Shown: positions 10,696-21,959 of the stretch, piece after piece
Position numbering within the stretch: the stretch's first letter is position 1
How the letters are laid out: each line of letters starts with the position of its first letter
From: Diphasiastrum complanatum
Lineage: Eukaryota > Streptophyta > Lycopodiopsida > Lycopodiales > Lycopodiaceae
Direction of reading: 5' to 3'
NCBI GenBank assembly: GCA_029204225.1
Contig: CM055095.1
Location: 20,637,348-20,701,347, forward strand
DNA length: 64,000 bases
Program-made: the position numbers and the translations under genes
The notes under the pieces: model-generated
The model's input: the letters and a program-made list of their open reading frames with translations, nothing else
What the model was told of the DNA's origin: nothing
The model's database searches: none

Positions 10696-11073
10696 CATTA
10701 GAGATGTTTGGAGCTCCAAAAAGACCCTTTAAGAATTCGTGCTAGATGTAGTTTACATTATTAAAATATTATAACACTACTACTTTTGACTAGCCATAAC
10801 TTTTTAATCGTAGCTTAGAAGTATGTCATCTAACATATCATTGGAAATCCCTTGTCAATCACTTTCCAATGCACCAAACTCCGCTGAATTTGAATTTACC
10901 ACTAAAAAGTTATGCCATTTTGAGTGCGGAATCAAAATGTGGACTCAAAAAGTTACGTTATGTAGATTTCAAATTTGAGTGTTTTGATTGGTCCATGTGT
11001 AAGAAAAAATTGAGAAAAAATATAAAAAGAATCTTTACAAAGGGTCTTTTTTGGATTTAGAACTCGTCTAATG
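10696..11073. mobile_element. 378 bp MITE-like insertion with terminal inverted repeats
   Basis: The left end begins CATTAGAG and the right end finishes CTAATG; the ends are imperfect inverted repeats of about 40 bp that share CCAAAAA(A)GACCCTTT (10716-10730 versus 11041-11055 reversed). Removing the segment joins GTACCAGGTT to TGAAGAAAAATCTA, which restores the copia protein text VPGLKKNL exactly. There is no coding capacity. No target-site duplication is evident, so the superfamily is not assigned. Confidence 0.75.
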
Positions 11074-12320
11074 TGAAGAAAAATCTACTTTCTGTTGGAG
11101 TCATTCATTACTGATCAAAAGTTGAAGGCAGAATTTGGCCATGATCGTTGCTTTGTGAAGGATGTGAACCAAAAGTTCAAAGTCATTGCGGATGGTATAA
11201 GGGAGCCCAATACTAAATTGTACAGGTTGAATGCCACAATCAAGGGGCAAATTGGACTTATTTTGTCCATTCCATCACAAACTGAATTGTGGCATAAAAG
11301 GCTTGGTCATTTGAATCTAGGAAGCCTCAGTTTGATGAGAAAACTAGAAATGGTAACATGATTGCCTACGATAGAAGACCACTTGAAGTTGATGTGTGAA
11401 TCATGTGTGTATGGGAAGTAGCATTGAGAGAAGTTCAATAAAGGTGGTGTTGCAAGGGAAAAGAACATCCTGGATTTGATCCACACAGATCTATGCGGGC
11501 CTATGAGGATTATGTCCTTAGGTAAAGCCTTCTATTTCATGACCTTTATTGATGATATGTCACGAAAGACGTGGATTTACTTGTTGAAGAAGAAATCAGA
11601 TGCGTTTGCCACTTTCAAAAGCTTCAAAGCATTGGTCGAAAATCAGACAGGTAGGAAGATCAAAGTTCTAAGATCAGATAGTGGAGATGAGTACAAGTCT
11701 ACTAACTTCAATGATCTTTGTGATCAATGTGGGATCAAAAGACAATTTATTCAAGCTCATACTCCTGAACTCAATGGTGTAGCTGAGCGCAAGAATCGTA
11801 CAGTTGTGGAAAGTGTCAGATCTATGCTAGATGAGATGAAACTACGAAAAGATTTTTGGTCAGAAGCATACAATACGACTGTCTATCTTCAAAATAGAAG
11901 TCCTACCATTGCCATACCAAAGATGACACCTGAGGAGGCATTCACGAAAAGAAGCCAAAGGTGAACCGCTTGCAAATCTTTGGATGTAAAGCCTTTGTAC
12001 ACATTCCTAAGGAAGAAAGACGTAAGCTTGATGTGAAAGCTATCAAGTGTATATTCCTAGGATATGATGATCGTGTGAAGGGCTATAGATGTTTTGATCC
12101 ATTGGAGAAAAAAATACATATCAGCCATGATATTATCTTTGATGAATCTAAGATGTATGAAGACGAGGATGCTGAGAAGACGGACACACCCAGTGGGAAA
12201 GATGGTATAATGAAGATACCTCCTGATGATGATCCATTTATTGACTTTCCTAGTGATGGACATGAGGATACACCTCAAGATACTACTACTCAGACCTCAA
12301 GAGACAGGTTGGAGAGGTAG
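11074..12320 (+). pseudogene. Copia GAG-pre-integrase and integrase, broken
   Basis: After LLSVG at the insertion edge, the pre-integrase motif ELWHKRLGHLNLGSL is at about 11284-11328. The integrase core has HTDLCGPM (11479), VLRSDSGDEYK (11664) and NGVAERKNRTV (11772), which supply the D, D and E of the catalytic triad. A stop after LEMVT (11361), two stops within CVYGKxHxE and a stop and frame change near 11964 break the protein. The C-terminal part (LQIFGCKAFVHIPKEERRK, IFLGYDDRVKGYRCFDP) continues to 12318. Confidence 0.88.
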
Positions 12321-12329
12321 AGATAAACC

Positions 12330-14137
12330 TTTTGGTGCAAGAAGGATTGAAGTTGCAGGTGACAAATGCAAGGAGAAAGATGTACCGTGGGGTACATTTT
12401 TACCAAGATGTCGATCACCCAACAGGAAGCTCCCTAAGTGGTTTGAGAGGTTGATGGAGAGCCGCGACATGGATGACTTTCTAGGATCGTCTAGCCAGGG
12501 AGAGCTGCGAAGATCAACCAGAGAGAAGACACAACCTGAAAGGTATCAAGCAAATTATGCTCTCTTATCCAATATTATTCAAAGCAAGAACCTTCGACTT
12601 ATGCTGAAGCGAAGGATGATGACATTTGAGTCAAGGCCATAGGAGAGGAGATGGAGTCAATTGCTAAGCATAGCACATGGGACTTAGTAGAACCACCAGT
12701 TGGCAAGAAACCCATTGGTTGCAAATGGGTGTACAAGACTAAGTACCATGCAGATGGAAGTATAGCAAAGCACAAAGCTAGATTGGTGATCAAAGGGTAT
12801 GCACGAAGTAAAGGGATCGACTATGAAGAGACCTTTGCGCCAATATGTAAGTGGAATACTCTACGTCTACTTGTTGCTTTACACGTTTTGCTTGGCCTTT
12901 GCATCAGATGGATGTGAAATCTGGTTTTCTAGATGGTGAGTTAGAAGAAGAGGTGTTCATGGATCAACCTGAAGGCTTTGTAGCGAAAGGACAGGAGAAT
13001 AAAGTATGTCGCTTGAAGAAAGCACTTTATGGTCTTAAATAGGCACCACGTGCGTGATATAGCAAGATTGATGCCTACTTTCGTTTCAAGGGGATGGTGA
13101 GAACACACCCCGATCCAAATCTTTATATCTTCTGCTTTGACGGTATGGTTACTTTGATTGCTCTTTATGTTGATGACTTGATTATCACCGGAAATAATCA
13201 AGAGATGATAGACATGATCAAGAAACATCTCATGGAACAATTCAAAATGACAGATCTCAGCCTAATGCATTATTGCCTTGGAGTGGAGGTGTGGCAAAAA
13301 GGACATGAAGTGGTTCTAACACAAGTGAAGTATGTCTTAGGGTTGCTACACAGGTTCAAATTGCAGGATTGCAAGCCATTGAACACTCCTATTGAACCAG
13401 GTAAAAAGCTTTCTAAGCTTGACGAGTCACAATTATTTGATGCTATGCTATATAGACAGTTAGTAGGGAGCTTGATTTACCTTACCACGACTAGATCAGA
13501 TATATGCTATGATGTTGGTATTGTAAGTCAGTTTATGGAAGCACCTATGGAAATGCATTGGAAGGTAGCTAAGCGCATTTTGCATTATGTCAAAGGCACT
13601 TCAGACTATGGCTTGGCTTATAGGAAGCATGAGTGTGTACCTGAGTTATGTGGCTATGTGGATGCAGATTGGAGAGGTGACTATGACGATCGTAGATCCA
13701 CCACAGGGTATGTATTCCAGCTTTGTGGTAGTTGCTTTTCCTGGTCTATTAAGAAGCACAGTCTAATTGCTCTATCCACCATAGAAGCAGAGTATAAGGC
13801 AATGTGTAGTGCAGCACATGAAGCTATATGGTTGAGACAGATCTTGGAAGAAGTTGGCATGAAACAAAAAAATCCCACAACTATACATAGCGACAGTCAG
13901 AGTGACATTTAGCTAGCAAAGAATTTAGTGTTTCATGCGAGAACCAAACACATTGAGATTCAGTATCACTTTATACGTGAGAGGCTGTTGAGTCATGAAA
14001 TTCGTGTTGTTCATTGTAGTACGGAAGAACAACTAGCTGATATTTTCGCTAAGCCACTTGTTAAAGAAAAGTTTGATAAGTTTAGATCAAAACTTTCTGT
14101 ACTTAAAGTTGTCAAAATATTGGAAAAATCTATCTAA
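12330..14137 (+). pseudogene. Copia reverse transcriptase and RNase H, broken
   Basis: The RT is recognised by KPIGCKWVYKTKYHADGSI (12709), [32 protein letters not shown] followed by TAG (13040) and ALYVDDLIITGNN (about 13162), which carries the catalytic YVDD. RNase H has GYVDADWRGDYDDRRSTTGY (13650), ALSTIEAEYKAM and DIFAKPL. In-frame stops occur at 13040, 13055 and 13912, and there is a frame change near 12915. The last ORF ends at 14137. The enzyme would be inactive. Confidence 0.9.
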
Positions 14138-14138
14138 T

Positions 14139-14640
14139 GTTGTAAGTAGGGGTCCTAAAAATGCCAAAGATGAATTGAGCTCTTTTGGCTTAGTAAAGAC
14201 CCATCTTAGAATAAAATATTCAAGGTAGGTAGAAGTAGAAAGTCGAGCTACCATAGGAATTGCCATTTGTACTTTGCATGCCACATTTAATGCATGAAAA
14301 TACTAGGTGGCACAATTAGACATATTGAGGTGGCTTGAATAAGTCTAGATAGCTTGAGAGGTGGATTCATAACTCCAATTCAACTCAAAGTAGGAGGAGA
14401 GTCCATGGATCTATATATATGTGATGTACTCTCATTGAAAAAATGATGAAATTTGTGTATTATGCAAATTTGGAGACTAAGCTCTTTGTGCCCTCTCTCT
14501 CTACTCGAGTTTGTACTTTCATTTTCTCTCTCTAGTCGAGTTGAGACATTTATTGTACTTAGTTTCATGTTTTGTTGACAAATCTTGCTTGTAACACAAT
14601 AATATTTCTTGTATGATCAGCTTTTCTATTGTCGATCAAT
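14139..14640 (+). repeat. 3' LTR-like end of the copia remnant
   Basis: A TGTTGTAAGTAGG start at 14139 directly follows the last coding stop. A TATA-like run near 14410 is followed ~70 bp later by CT tracts (CCCTCTCTCTCT at about 14490, TTCTCTCTCTAG at about 14523), and then a T-rich stretch. The right limit is uncertain because no partner LTR remains. Confidence 0.45.
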
Positions 14641-14644
14641 GCTA

Positions 14645-15040
14645 GTCTGATCTTTATGGTATTGTTGGGCTCAGGAGATCAAAAGTACATGTGTAGGGTG
14701 TCCCACACGTGTGAATTCAACAAAAGTTTGTTGAAGCTATGTATATTACTGTATGAAAAGTAGACTCTACTTTAAAGGAGAGAGTTAGAATTGAAGTAGA
14801 TTCACTGTGTTACTGTACTATGGGTCCTATTAGTCGATAAGGATCAGTTGGCCTTGCCACGAGGCGAGTCGACGGGACACGCGTCCCATCAATGGCAACC
14901 TGGGCCATGCATGGGTTGCCTGAGTAAAGAACTATATGTACAGTGTAATTTCATTTTTGAGAAATATAGTTGCTACGTGAGCTTGGTGTGGAGAGTGTTT
15001 TTCTGTCTGTCTTACTGTGTAGCATGATCTGCGTTCTTGT
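14645..15040. other. Gene-free stretch with a CACACGTGTG palindrome
   Basis: No gene. The palindrome CACACGTGTG at 14704-14713 is the same G-box motif that recurs in the copia LTRs near 40 and 46 kb, so this may be part of another LTR (it begins near TGTTGGGCTCAGG at about 14662). Confidence 0.35.
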
Positions 15041-15352
15041 TTGAAGCAAATTCTAAGACATTGTCACCGATTTCTTGTATTTCTACAGACTGTGCGACTA
15101 TACAACTATTTACGTACAACAAATGAATGGATCTATATTATTGATGAGATAAGGGATGGAGATGATAGAACTCCAATAGTCCTACCATATGACATAGATG
15201 TGGAGATATGTATGATTACAGATGATCGCGATGCTTGTGTCATCACTCGCATGAGGCAACTCATGCACATGGGCTTTTTTTTAGACATATGTCAAGATTT
15301 GCATAAACAAGATGAATCTAGCAAGAATATAATTGATCAAGAGATGCAATGA
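15041..15352 (+). other. 103-codon ORF, unidentified
   Basis: The ORF starts MKQILRHCHRFLVFLQ and has an acidic middle (DEIRDGDDRTPIVLPYDIDVE). Reading through its stop, similar text continues for ~40 codons with more stops, so it may be a remnant of a longer transposon protein. No domain recognised. Confidence 0.2.
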
Positions 15353-16690
15353 GAGCTAGAAGAGCTAGGTCGACCAACGTACATAAAGTCTGATTGGAAG
15401 TATGCCAAGAAAGAAATTTGAGAGAATCTAGGAAACTTTAAGTAGCAACAAAGTTTGATGGCAATGGCCAAAGTCCAAAAACAATTCAATTGGATCTACT
15501 CAGGCTTCTGATTTTTTATACATATGCATTTATCATTTTAGTTTATATGACAATAATTTTGTATAGACTATTGATATAAAAATATATATTTCTGAACTTG
15601 GATAGACCACTCATGTTTTTTTTTTTTTATGTATTGAAATATTTAAAAGCTCTTTTTGGTCTTTCATACTTGATTCAATTGCACTAAATCTAAATTTAAT
15701 TTTTTGATCTTTAATCAATTGCTCGCCAACTTTATAAGAAGTGGTAAAAAGACTTTTGAGGTTGGATGGAGTCTCATAATAGGGTAGAATGGAGCCAATA
15801 TACTGGCAATATAGTGGCTCCATTCTATCGTAATTTTTTTCTATATTTTGTGACACGTTGGAATAGATCTCGGAGTAAATACCAAATTTGTAGACCTCAG
15901 AACAACTAGAGATATGGACCTCAGATGAAGCCTTTTTATGCATCTCAAAATAAGTCTCATTTGCATGCCTTTACTCCAAAGAATTTGTGGTGAGACATAC
16001 CTAGGTGCCTTTGTGTTTTCCGAGGTACTAGCTTCAGTGCAGACAACAGGGGAGCAATACTGATGGAAGACCTTTATTATTCTTTTCTTTGAGAAAATCT
16101 CAAAACTTTCCCTCGAAAAGGATCTAAAATGTCGTAGCGATCTATAAGATGGACATAAGGAGACTTCCCGCACAACACAATGAGAAAGATTTTGGAAAGT
16201 TGTTTTTCTCTCTTATCTACCACAATCACATGTTTGAGAAAAAGTCTGACAATATTCAAACAATGTATGCATCACATCTTTATTTCTTTGCATGCCAATT
16301 TGCCATGTTTGCTTCATCCACATAATGTTTTCTATTCCTAAGTCTCACTACATGCACCAACTTCAAATATGAGAGTTGATTCTTTAGACCATAATAGTAG
16401 TTCAATTCAAGCAAGGTCCACAGTAGCAAAAAATGACTTTGCCCCTACTACCTGGTGGCAACCATTAGTAAATATAAGTCTTTTTTTCTATGGACAAATG
16501 GGAGTCGTCCATCTTTTTGGGGCAGAAATGATGAAATTTTCAAAGTTTGGGGGAGTTGGGGGATGGTCAAGTCAAGTTCAAACCACCCTAACTCTTCAAA
16601 CTACAAGTTCCAACGCGCATTTCTTCTCTTGACAATTTTCTATGCTCTCCCTTTTCCACACAGAATTATGATAAGCTCTCATCATCGTTT
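15353..16690. other. AT-rich intergenic DNA upstream of the lipase gene
   Basis: No supportable gene; minus-strand ORFs at 15611-16259 are short and unlike known proteins. A 43 bp near-perfect hairpin sits at 15785-15827. The last 700 bp are presumably the lipase promoter region. Confidence 0.4.
15785..15827. repeat. Near-perfect short inverted repeat (18 bp arms, 7 bp loop)
   Basis: TAGAATGGAGCCAATATA (15785-15802) pairs with TATAGTGGCTCCATTCTA (15810-15827) with one mismatch. It could be the centre of a small palindromic element or a hairpin RNA; nothing else supports either. Confidence 0.7.
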
Positions 16691-16693
16691 TTC

Positions 16694-16700
16694 TATAAAC
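16694..16700 (+). promoter_or_regulatory. Candidate TATA box of the lipase gene
   Basis: TATAAAC lies 123-129 bp before the chosen ATG at 16823, in a CT-rich context (CAGCTCCTATCTCC follows). The spacing suits a plant core promoter with a 5' UTR of about 90-100 bases. It is a sequence match only. Confidence 0.4.
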
Positions 16701-16822
16701 TTCAGCTCCTATCTCCTTTACAAAGCAGTAATTCACCCCCATTGCTTATTCTACAATACTGCAAATTATTAATCAACCAAAAACAAGCTCTTTTTGACGA
16801 AGGTAGAATATAAGAGACAATA

Positions 16823-18499
16823 ATGACTCTCTGCTTTAAGGATTTACACCACATGGGGATGCAGCTGCACATTTCATACTTGCGTAGCTTCGCTCCTTTG
16901 TCAATGGGTTTCACAAGGCTTGAAAATATTAAGGCAAATAGTAAGTATGAATGTACTCCACTTCTGGCAACTAATCTCATTCCTCCGAATAAATTACGTG
17001 TTAAAATATTGAAGAAACCTGTTGAGCGTGGCCACCTTCGCTGGACGAAGCGGGGTCAATATTTTGTTGCACCCCCTACCTATAGCAGAATAGATGTGGG
17101 CAAAGTGGATGTTGAATTATCAGCTCAATCAGTACCCACATCATTTTCCGCGAGATGGAGGGATATTCAAGGTGCAAACAACTGGGAAGGGCTCCTTGAT
17201 CCTATTGATCAAGATCTTAGAGACGAGCTAATTAGATATGGAGAATTTGCACAAATCTGCTATGATGCGTTCGACTCTGACAAGAACTCCATATACTGTG
17301 GAAGCTGCAAGTACAACAAAAGGAAAGTGTTGGAGAAGGCGGGCTTACGAAACGCAGCTGACTATGAAGTTACCAAGTATCTGTATTCAACTTCTGATCT
17401 TCATCTTCCACATTTCTTCCAGAGAAGCCAGGTTCCGCAAGAACGTCCATGGAGTCGAGACTCAAACTGGATGGGCTTCGTGGCCGTCTCTAAATCCGCG
17501 AGTGAAATTCAAAGGTTGGGAAGGCGGGACATTGTGGTAGCTTGGAGGGGGACTCTCACCATTCCTGAGTGGATAAGCAATCTAGAGGACTGGTTGTGCC
17601 CCTCCTCTTTTTGTCCTCGGTCCCAGGCAGGGCAAGCGATTGGGGACGTGAAAGTGGAGAGAGGTTTTCGAAGCATCTACACGTCTAAGAAAGAAAGCAG
17701 CCGGTACAACAGGGAAAGCGCCCAAGAGCAGCTCTTGCCGGAGATCAGAAGGCTGCTGAAGAAATACCAAGGCCAGGAGCTCAGCATTACCATTACAGGC
17801 CATAGCCTAGGTGGCGCCTTGGCTCTTCTCAGCGCCTATGATATCGCAGAATCGGAAATCAATAAGCGAATTATTATATCTCTACAGCCGTCGCAGCAGC
17901 GTTGTGATTCGACAAACCGTTCTATCGATACATCGCTCATGCGTTATCCAAACGGATTTGGAACCGATGCCTCTGAAAGCGTCCCAATCACGGTGTTCAC
18001 CTTCGCTGGGCCACGAGTCGGAAACGATGCGTTCCGTGACAGATGCGAGAAGCTAGGCATCAAAACATTGCGGGTGGTGAACGAGAAGGATGTAGTGCCC
18101 AAGGTACCTGGTGTGGTTCTGAACGAACATATGCATGTTCTTCGCAGCTGGATCGACAAGCTACCATGGACATACTCTCACGTGGGCCTAGAGCTGGCTC
18201 TCAGCACTCAAGATTCCTCTTGCCTTCAGTGGAGCTTTTTGGATGTTGCCGGCCATCACAACCTCGAAGCTTACCTTCACCTTCTGGATGCTTATCGCAG
18301 TACTCAAGAACGCTTTTCTGGGAATCATCGCGATCTCGCTCTTGTCAACAAATTCTCGGAGCTGCTGAAGCCCAAATATTGCATTCCTCCCTACTGGTGG
18401 CAGGAGCAAAACAAAGGTCTACAAAAGAACGCACAGGGAAGATGGGTACAGCGTGAAAGAGAGAAGGAGCACATCCCATCCGAATATAGTGACCTCTAG
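16823..18499 (+). CDS. Class 3 lipase, DAD1-like phospholipase A1, single exon
   Basis: An intact 558-residue ORF. The catalytic serine is in GHSLGGA (Ser328). The other triad members are Asp423 in NEKDVVPKVPG and a His in GHHNLEAYLH (478/479). The family hallmarks RWRDIQGANNWEGLLDPID (before the lipase domain), IVVAWRGTLTIPEWISNLED and TFAGPRVGND are all present. Plant DAD1-like enzymes release fatty acids from the sn-1 position of membrane glycerolipids; plastid members feed jasmonate synthesis (family knowledge). The first ~90 residues are not part of the lipase domain and could be a transit peptide, but no clear signal was confirmed. The gene is intronless, as is usual for this family, and has no stops or frameshifts, so it is probably functional. 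Which DAD1-like class it belongs to cannot be decided from sequence alone. Confidence 0.93.
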   Translation: MTLCFKDLHHMGMQLHISYLRSFAPLSMGFTRLENIKANSKYECTPLLATNLIPPNKLRVKILKKPVERGHLRWTKRGQYFVAPPTYSRIDVGKVDVELSAQSVPTSFSARWRDIQGANNWEGLLDPIDQDLRDELIRYGEFAQICYDAFDSDKNSIYCGSCKYNKRKVLEKAGLRNAADYEVTKYLYSTSDLHLPHFFQRSQVPQERPWSRDSNWMGFVAVSKSASEIQRLGRRDIVVAWRGTLTIPEWISNLEDWLCPSSFCPRSQAGQAIGDVKVERGFRSIYTSKKESSRYNRESAQEQLLPEIRRLLKKYQGQELSITITGHSLGGALALLSAYDIAESEINKRIIISLQPSQQRCDSTNRSIDTSLMRYPNGFGTDASESVPITVFTFAGPRVGNDAFRDRCEKLGIKTLRVVNEKDVVPKVPGVVLNEHMHVLRSWIDKLPWTYSHVGLELALSTQDSSCLQWSFLDVAGHHNLEAYLHLLDAYRSTQERFSGNHRDLALVNKFSELLKPKYCIPPYWWQEQNKGLQKNAQGRWVQREREKEHIPSEYSDL

Positions 18500-19130
18500 A
18501 GCAAGTCACACGGGAAAGCATTATGACATTCGTAGTCGTAATATTGTGGTAGAACCTTTAGAAAAAACCAATGCGGAAACAACACCTAAGATGGAAACCA
18601 TTACAATGATGAACCAACTGATCGGCAACAATGGAGAATAAGAGGTTACGATGATCTCAAATGCTTATTGTAACATTGAAGCAACACACTTAGTCTATAC
18701 ACAGGTAGGTGATAAGGATCTTTGTAGATACAATTCGGCCTTAGCAACTAGCGGTTAGTTGAAAGCGGCCCTAGAATAGAAGGTTCTTGGCACATAACTA
18801 AATAGGATATATGTACTCGTTACGTTTTTGTAAGTTACACGCAATTTTTGTGAATGCTATATGCTTTTCTGTCTTCTGTGGATTGATTCTCTTGAATGCT
18901 GTGAATCGTTTTCTTGCTTTATCATTTGCAAATACACCTGTCGATTGATCTGTTGCAATAGCAAGGATAATCCGTCAGTAGGCCTGGTTAAACAATAATT
19001 ACTACCTGCATGTTTGTAGATGGTTTATTCTGATTACACCCACAGCTGGGTTTTATTAAAACACCCCCACTTCATCAAAAAAATTGTCCTAATAAGGTCT
19101 AGATAAAACTCTTTCTCACCACACAATATC
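18500..19130. other. 3' flank of the lipase gene, no gene seen
   Basis: T-rich stretches at 18780-18900 (ATATGCTTTTCTGTCTTCTG) may hold the 3' UTR and poly(A) site. No other gene or repeat was recognised. Confidence 0.4.
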
Positions 19131-19133
19131 TTA

Positions 19134-19480
19134 TCATTCAATCATGATGAGCGCTCATGGGAACTACTCCTTTAGCACATCCCATGCCTGTCTGGGTGTA
19201 ACAGCATCACAAATGTGGATAATGATGTGACCTTTCACTAACAAGTTAATGAAGGTCAAAGCTTTCCTCACCTTCTTATCGAACACTTTGATGTCCGCTT
19301 CATTTGGCAGTCTTCTCTCATCACCTGTGACGACATCCCACACGTCCTTCACCATCAGTATGCTCTTCATTTTAAATTTTTACACTGCATAGTTGAAAAT
19401 CCCGTCCAATTTGCTACTTTCACTTAAAATGGACTCTCCCATGTTCGCCATCCCAAAACTGCTTGAAACTGCAACCATAG
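19134..19480 (-). pseudogene. Copia Gag N-terminal fragment
   Basis: The minus strand reads KMKSILMVKDVWDVVTGDERR (19370 downwards) and ends with TPRQAWDVLKE, typical of the first ~100 residues of UBN2-type copia Gag. Upstream (to about 19480) the initial part, with LDGIFNYAV in place of the usual L-x-x-x-N-Y-xx-W, is damaged by a stop. Nothing else of the element is attached. Confidence 0.6.
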
Positions 19481-20230
19481 GCTAAAAACAGTATTCCGAG
19501 GCCAACTGTGATATTGGACTAAGCTCTAGCTCTGAATTGATTCTTTACGCGCAAAGAGCCAAATTGTTTGTGTTCGCCTACGGAACCTCTTTTGGGGGGG
19601 TAGACATTGTGCACACATCGAGAGATCAGTGGAGTATTACCATTTCGGCTTCTTATTTTGTACCATCACCATAATCATTCATTCATCTCCAACAAGGACA
19701 TCAACAACTGGTGGTGGTGATTTGAGGGGCGGGGGAGTATTGAGGGGAGAAGTGTTAAGAATAGGAATAGTAGATTGAATTAGAGAAGCGAATAGGAGAG
19801 GCCTGGTTTGGGGGACCATATTAATGCCATGGACTCCCAAAAGAGAAAATGAAATTTGAAGTGGTGGGTCCAACATAAAAGAAGATATGAGAAGTGAATG
19901 TAGGAGTGCTAGGAAAACTAAAAGTGACACACGTTGGAGTGGCTATATCAACTGCTTTACATGCTACCTCTTGAGTAAGGGTGTTACGGCCATATTCAAC
20001 TAAGGACATGGAATAGACTTCTTAATATGGTAGACCGGCCCTTCAGTATTCGAGTTTGTTATCCACATCAAGATTTGATTCCATGTCCAGGCCTTTTTGT
20101 GACTAATGACACTGAGAGGACCCAAACACTCTAATTGAGACATATGGAGTAGTGCATGTCCGTGTGACAGATATAGGCAGGAAGACTGCATGAAGAGCTG
20201 TGACCTATTTGTAGTTGACCTACATGGGGA
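19481..20230. other. Gene-free DNA, probably retroelement-derived
   Basis: A Pro/Ser/Thr-rich minus-strand ORF (19930-19679, with NTSPLNTPPPLKSPPP) resembles linkers of retroelement proteins but has no recognisable domain. The stretch ends at the LTR-like sequence that runs to 20505. Confidence 0.3.
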
Positions 20231-20518
20231 TTGCCTAGTTTTATGCACAAGAATCTACTCTATATATATTAAGTAGGGATTCTCCCATCGACAACTTTGG
20301 TTCAGGTTACCAATTGCTCTCTCCTCCTCTAGCATTCACATGGCATGGCTCGGGGACTAGATCCAAGATTGATCTAAGTTTGGTTGGGAGGTTTTGCTCC
20401 TATGTCGCTTGTTGATCTAGGCTTGGTTAGGAGGTTTTGCTCCTACATGTCTCCTGTTGTGTTTTCCTATCTTCATCTTAGGGGTTTTTCCTAGTGGTCT
20501 TCACATTGGTATCAGAGC
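20231..20518 (+). mobile_element. LTR 3' part with TATA box and tRNA-iMet primer-binding site
   Basis: TGGTATCAGAGC at 20507-20518 is the standard initiator-Met tRNA primer site of plant copia elements. It follows a CACA-ending LTR (end about 20505). A TATA run (TATATATATT, 20261-20270) lies ~245 bp upstream. Two diverged copies of GGTTRGGAGGTTTTGCTCCTA occur at about 20382-20402 and 20424-20445. The left LTR end was not located, and no coding region of a plus-strand element follows. Confidence 0.6.
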
Positions 20519-20672
20519 TCGGCTGAAATGCGGTTTCTTGAATGGGAAAGAAGACAAGCTTTCCATTAGATTGAAAAGTAAAAGCACTTGGAGTTGCATC
20601 CCAGATTAGAGTGCTGATTTTTAAAGGGAAGTTTTGAGTTGGAATTGTTAATTCTTGGTGCTTTTCAAAGTT

Positions 20673-21617
20673 GGTGGTAACGTTGTTGGATGGTTTGTGA
20701 ATCCCTAGGCAATCCTAATCCTAGTTAATAAATGAGAGAGATTTGGCACCCTACATGTGTAAGTCCAACCTGATGATCACATAGTTATTTGATTAGCTAG
20801 AAGTTAATAAAAGGACTTTAGGCCTTTTTGCAAGACTTTTAATGTCGCAAGGTCTAATAGTCAGATTAGTGAATAAAAAGGGCTCCCCCTAAAATTCGAA
20901 AATTGTAGCGGGCATTTCCTATCCACTTCAACCCTAGATCCAAGCACACAAGCATGAAAGGAGATGAAGAGGATTAACTTGTTGTCACGTGGAGATTCGT
21001 TTCCATGAGAGCGATAGCATAGTTCACAATCAAGCACATGCTTATGATCTATGTCTAACACTTACTATTAAAACTACCATCCATTAACACTACTCAAGCA
21101 ATGATAAATCTTACTCTTCTCTCTCTCTCTTTCTCTCTACAAAAAGTATAAAAAAGATCAACTCAAACAAGCATCAAACCCAACAATCAATAAATTGAAA
21201 GAAAACATGAGAGATAGAAGAAGAAGAGCAAGGACATTCCATATCCATTCCATAAGAGCCTCAACTTGCTTGTATTGAAATGAAGAGAGAAAGTACAAAA
21301 TAACTTGACGCCATCGATATATATAGTAGACATTAGGGCTTTGGCCATTTATTTATTGGCCAATCTCCACCTCCCTTATTATTTGAAATTTTAATTTTGG
21401 GGGGAGCCCTTTATATTCACTAACTTGACTATAAGTTCTTGCGACATTAACAGTCCCGCAAAAAAGCCTAAAGTCATTTTATTAACTTATAACTAATCAA
21501 ATAACTATGTGATCATCAGGTTGGACTTACACAAGAAAGGTGCCAAATCCCTATCACTTATTAACTAGCATTAGGATTGCGTTGGGATCCATAAACCCTC
21601 CAGCAGTATCTCCCACC
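20673..21617. repeat. Long inverted repeat structure (~230 bp arms)
   Basis: The left arm (20673-20900) matches the reverse complement of the right arm (21388-21617) at roughly 80%. Shared blocks include AAGTCCAACCTGATGATCAC, CATAGTTATTTGATTAG, TTTAATGTCGCAAG-like and GGGCTCCCCC. The ~490 bp between the arms carries, on the minus strand, a TATA run (about 21320), then a GA/CT tract (21118-21140), so it may contain a promoter. No coding region was recognised. It could be a foldback or TIR DNA transposon, or two inverted copies of a repeat. Confidence 0.7.
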
Positions 21618-21959
21618 AAAGCTAGTGGCGGTCCCATGACACCTCACGAGATTTATTACTTTGGACATTGATTAGCCTCGCGCCGGGGACTTTACTTAGG
21701 TGGTATCAAAAGTTTCTTGGAAATGATCAAATCCTATTTTGGGGGAGTTGGGAATAAAAGGCCCGGGGCTCAAAGGCATCACCAATCACTCATGTACCTA
21801 TAAGAGATCGGAATCATCGATCACATCCATAGACCGTTGGGTATTTGGAGAAACAACTGAAGATTGTGGGGGTGAGGCGACTTGGGTAACTGTGATTGGA
21901 ATGGTAGATCCAATTTTCACAGATGGCCCGTGTGAGGAATCAGAGGCGAGGGTAGTTGC

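Larger units (their letters stand above)
9955..14640 (+). mobile_element. Degenerate Ty1/copia element, 5'-truncated, with 3' LTR-like end
   Basis: The plus-strand order gag, protease, integrase, reverse transcriptase, RNase H is the copia order. The frame is broken by stops (10501, 11361, 11964, 12318, 13040 and 13912) and by a 378 bp insertion (10696-11073). The start of Gag and the 5' LTR are missing. After the RNase H stop at 14137 comes AT-rich DNA with a TATA-like TCTATATATATG (about 14410) and CT-rich tracts, as in an LTR; its end near 14640 is approximate. Confidence 0.85.

Noticed and set aside
17238-18641. Alternative-frame ORFs within and after the lipase gene
   Set aside because: Shadows of the intact 558-codon frame, which carries the full catalytic triad.
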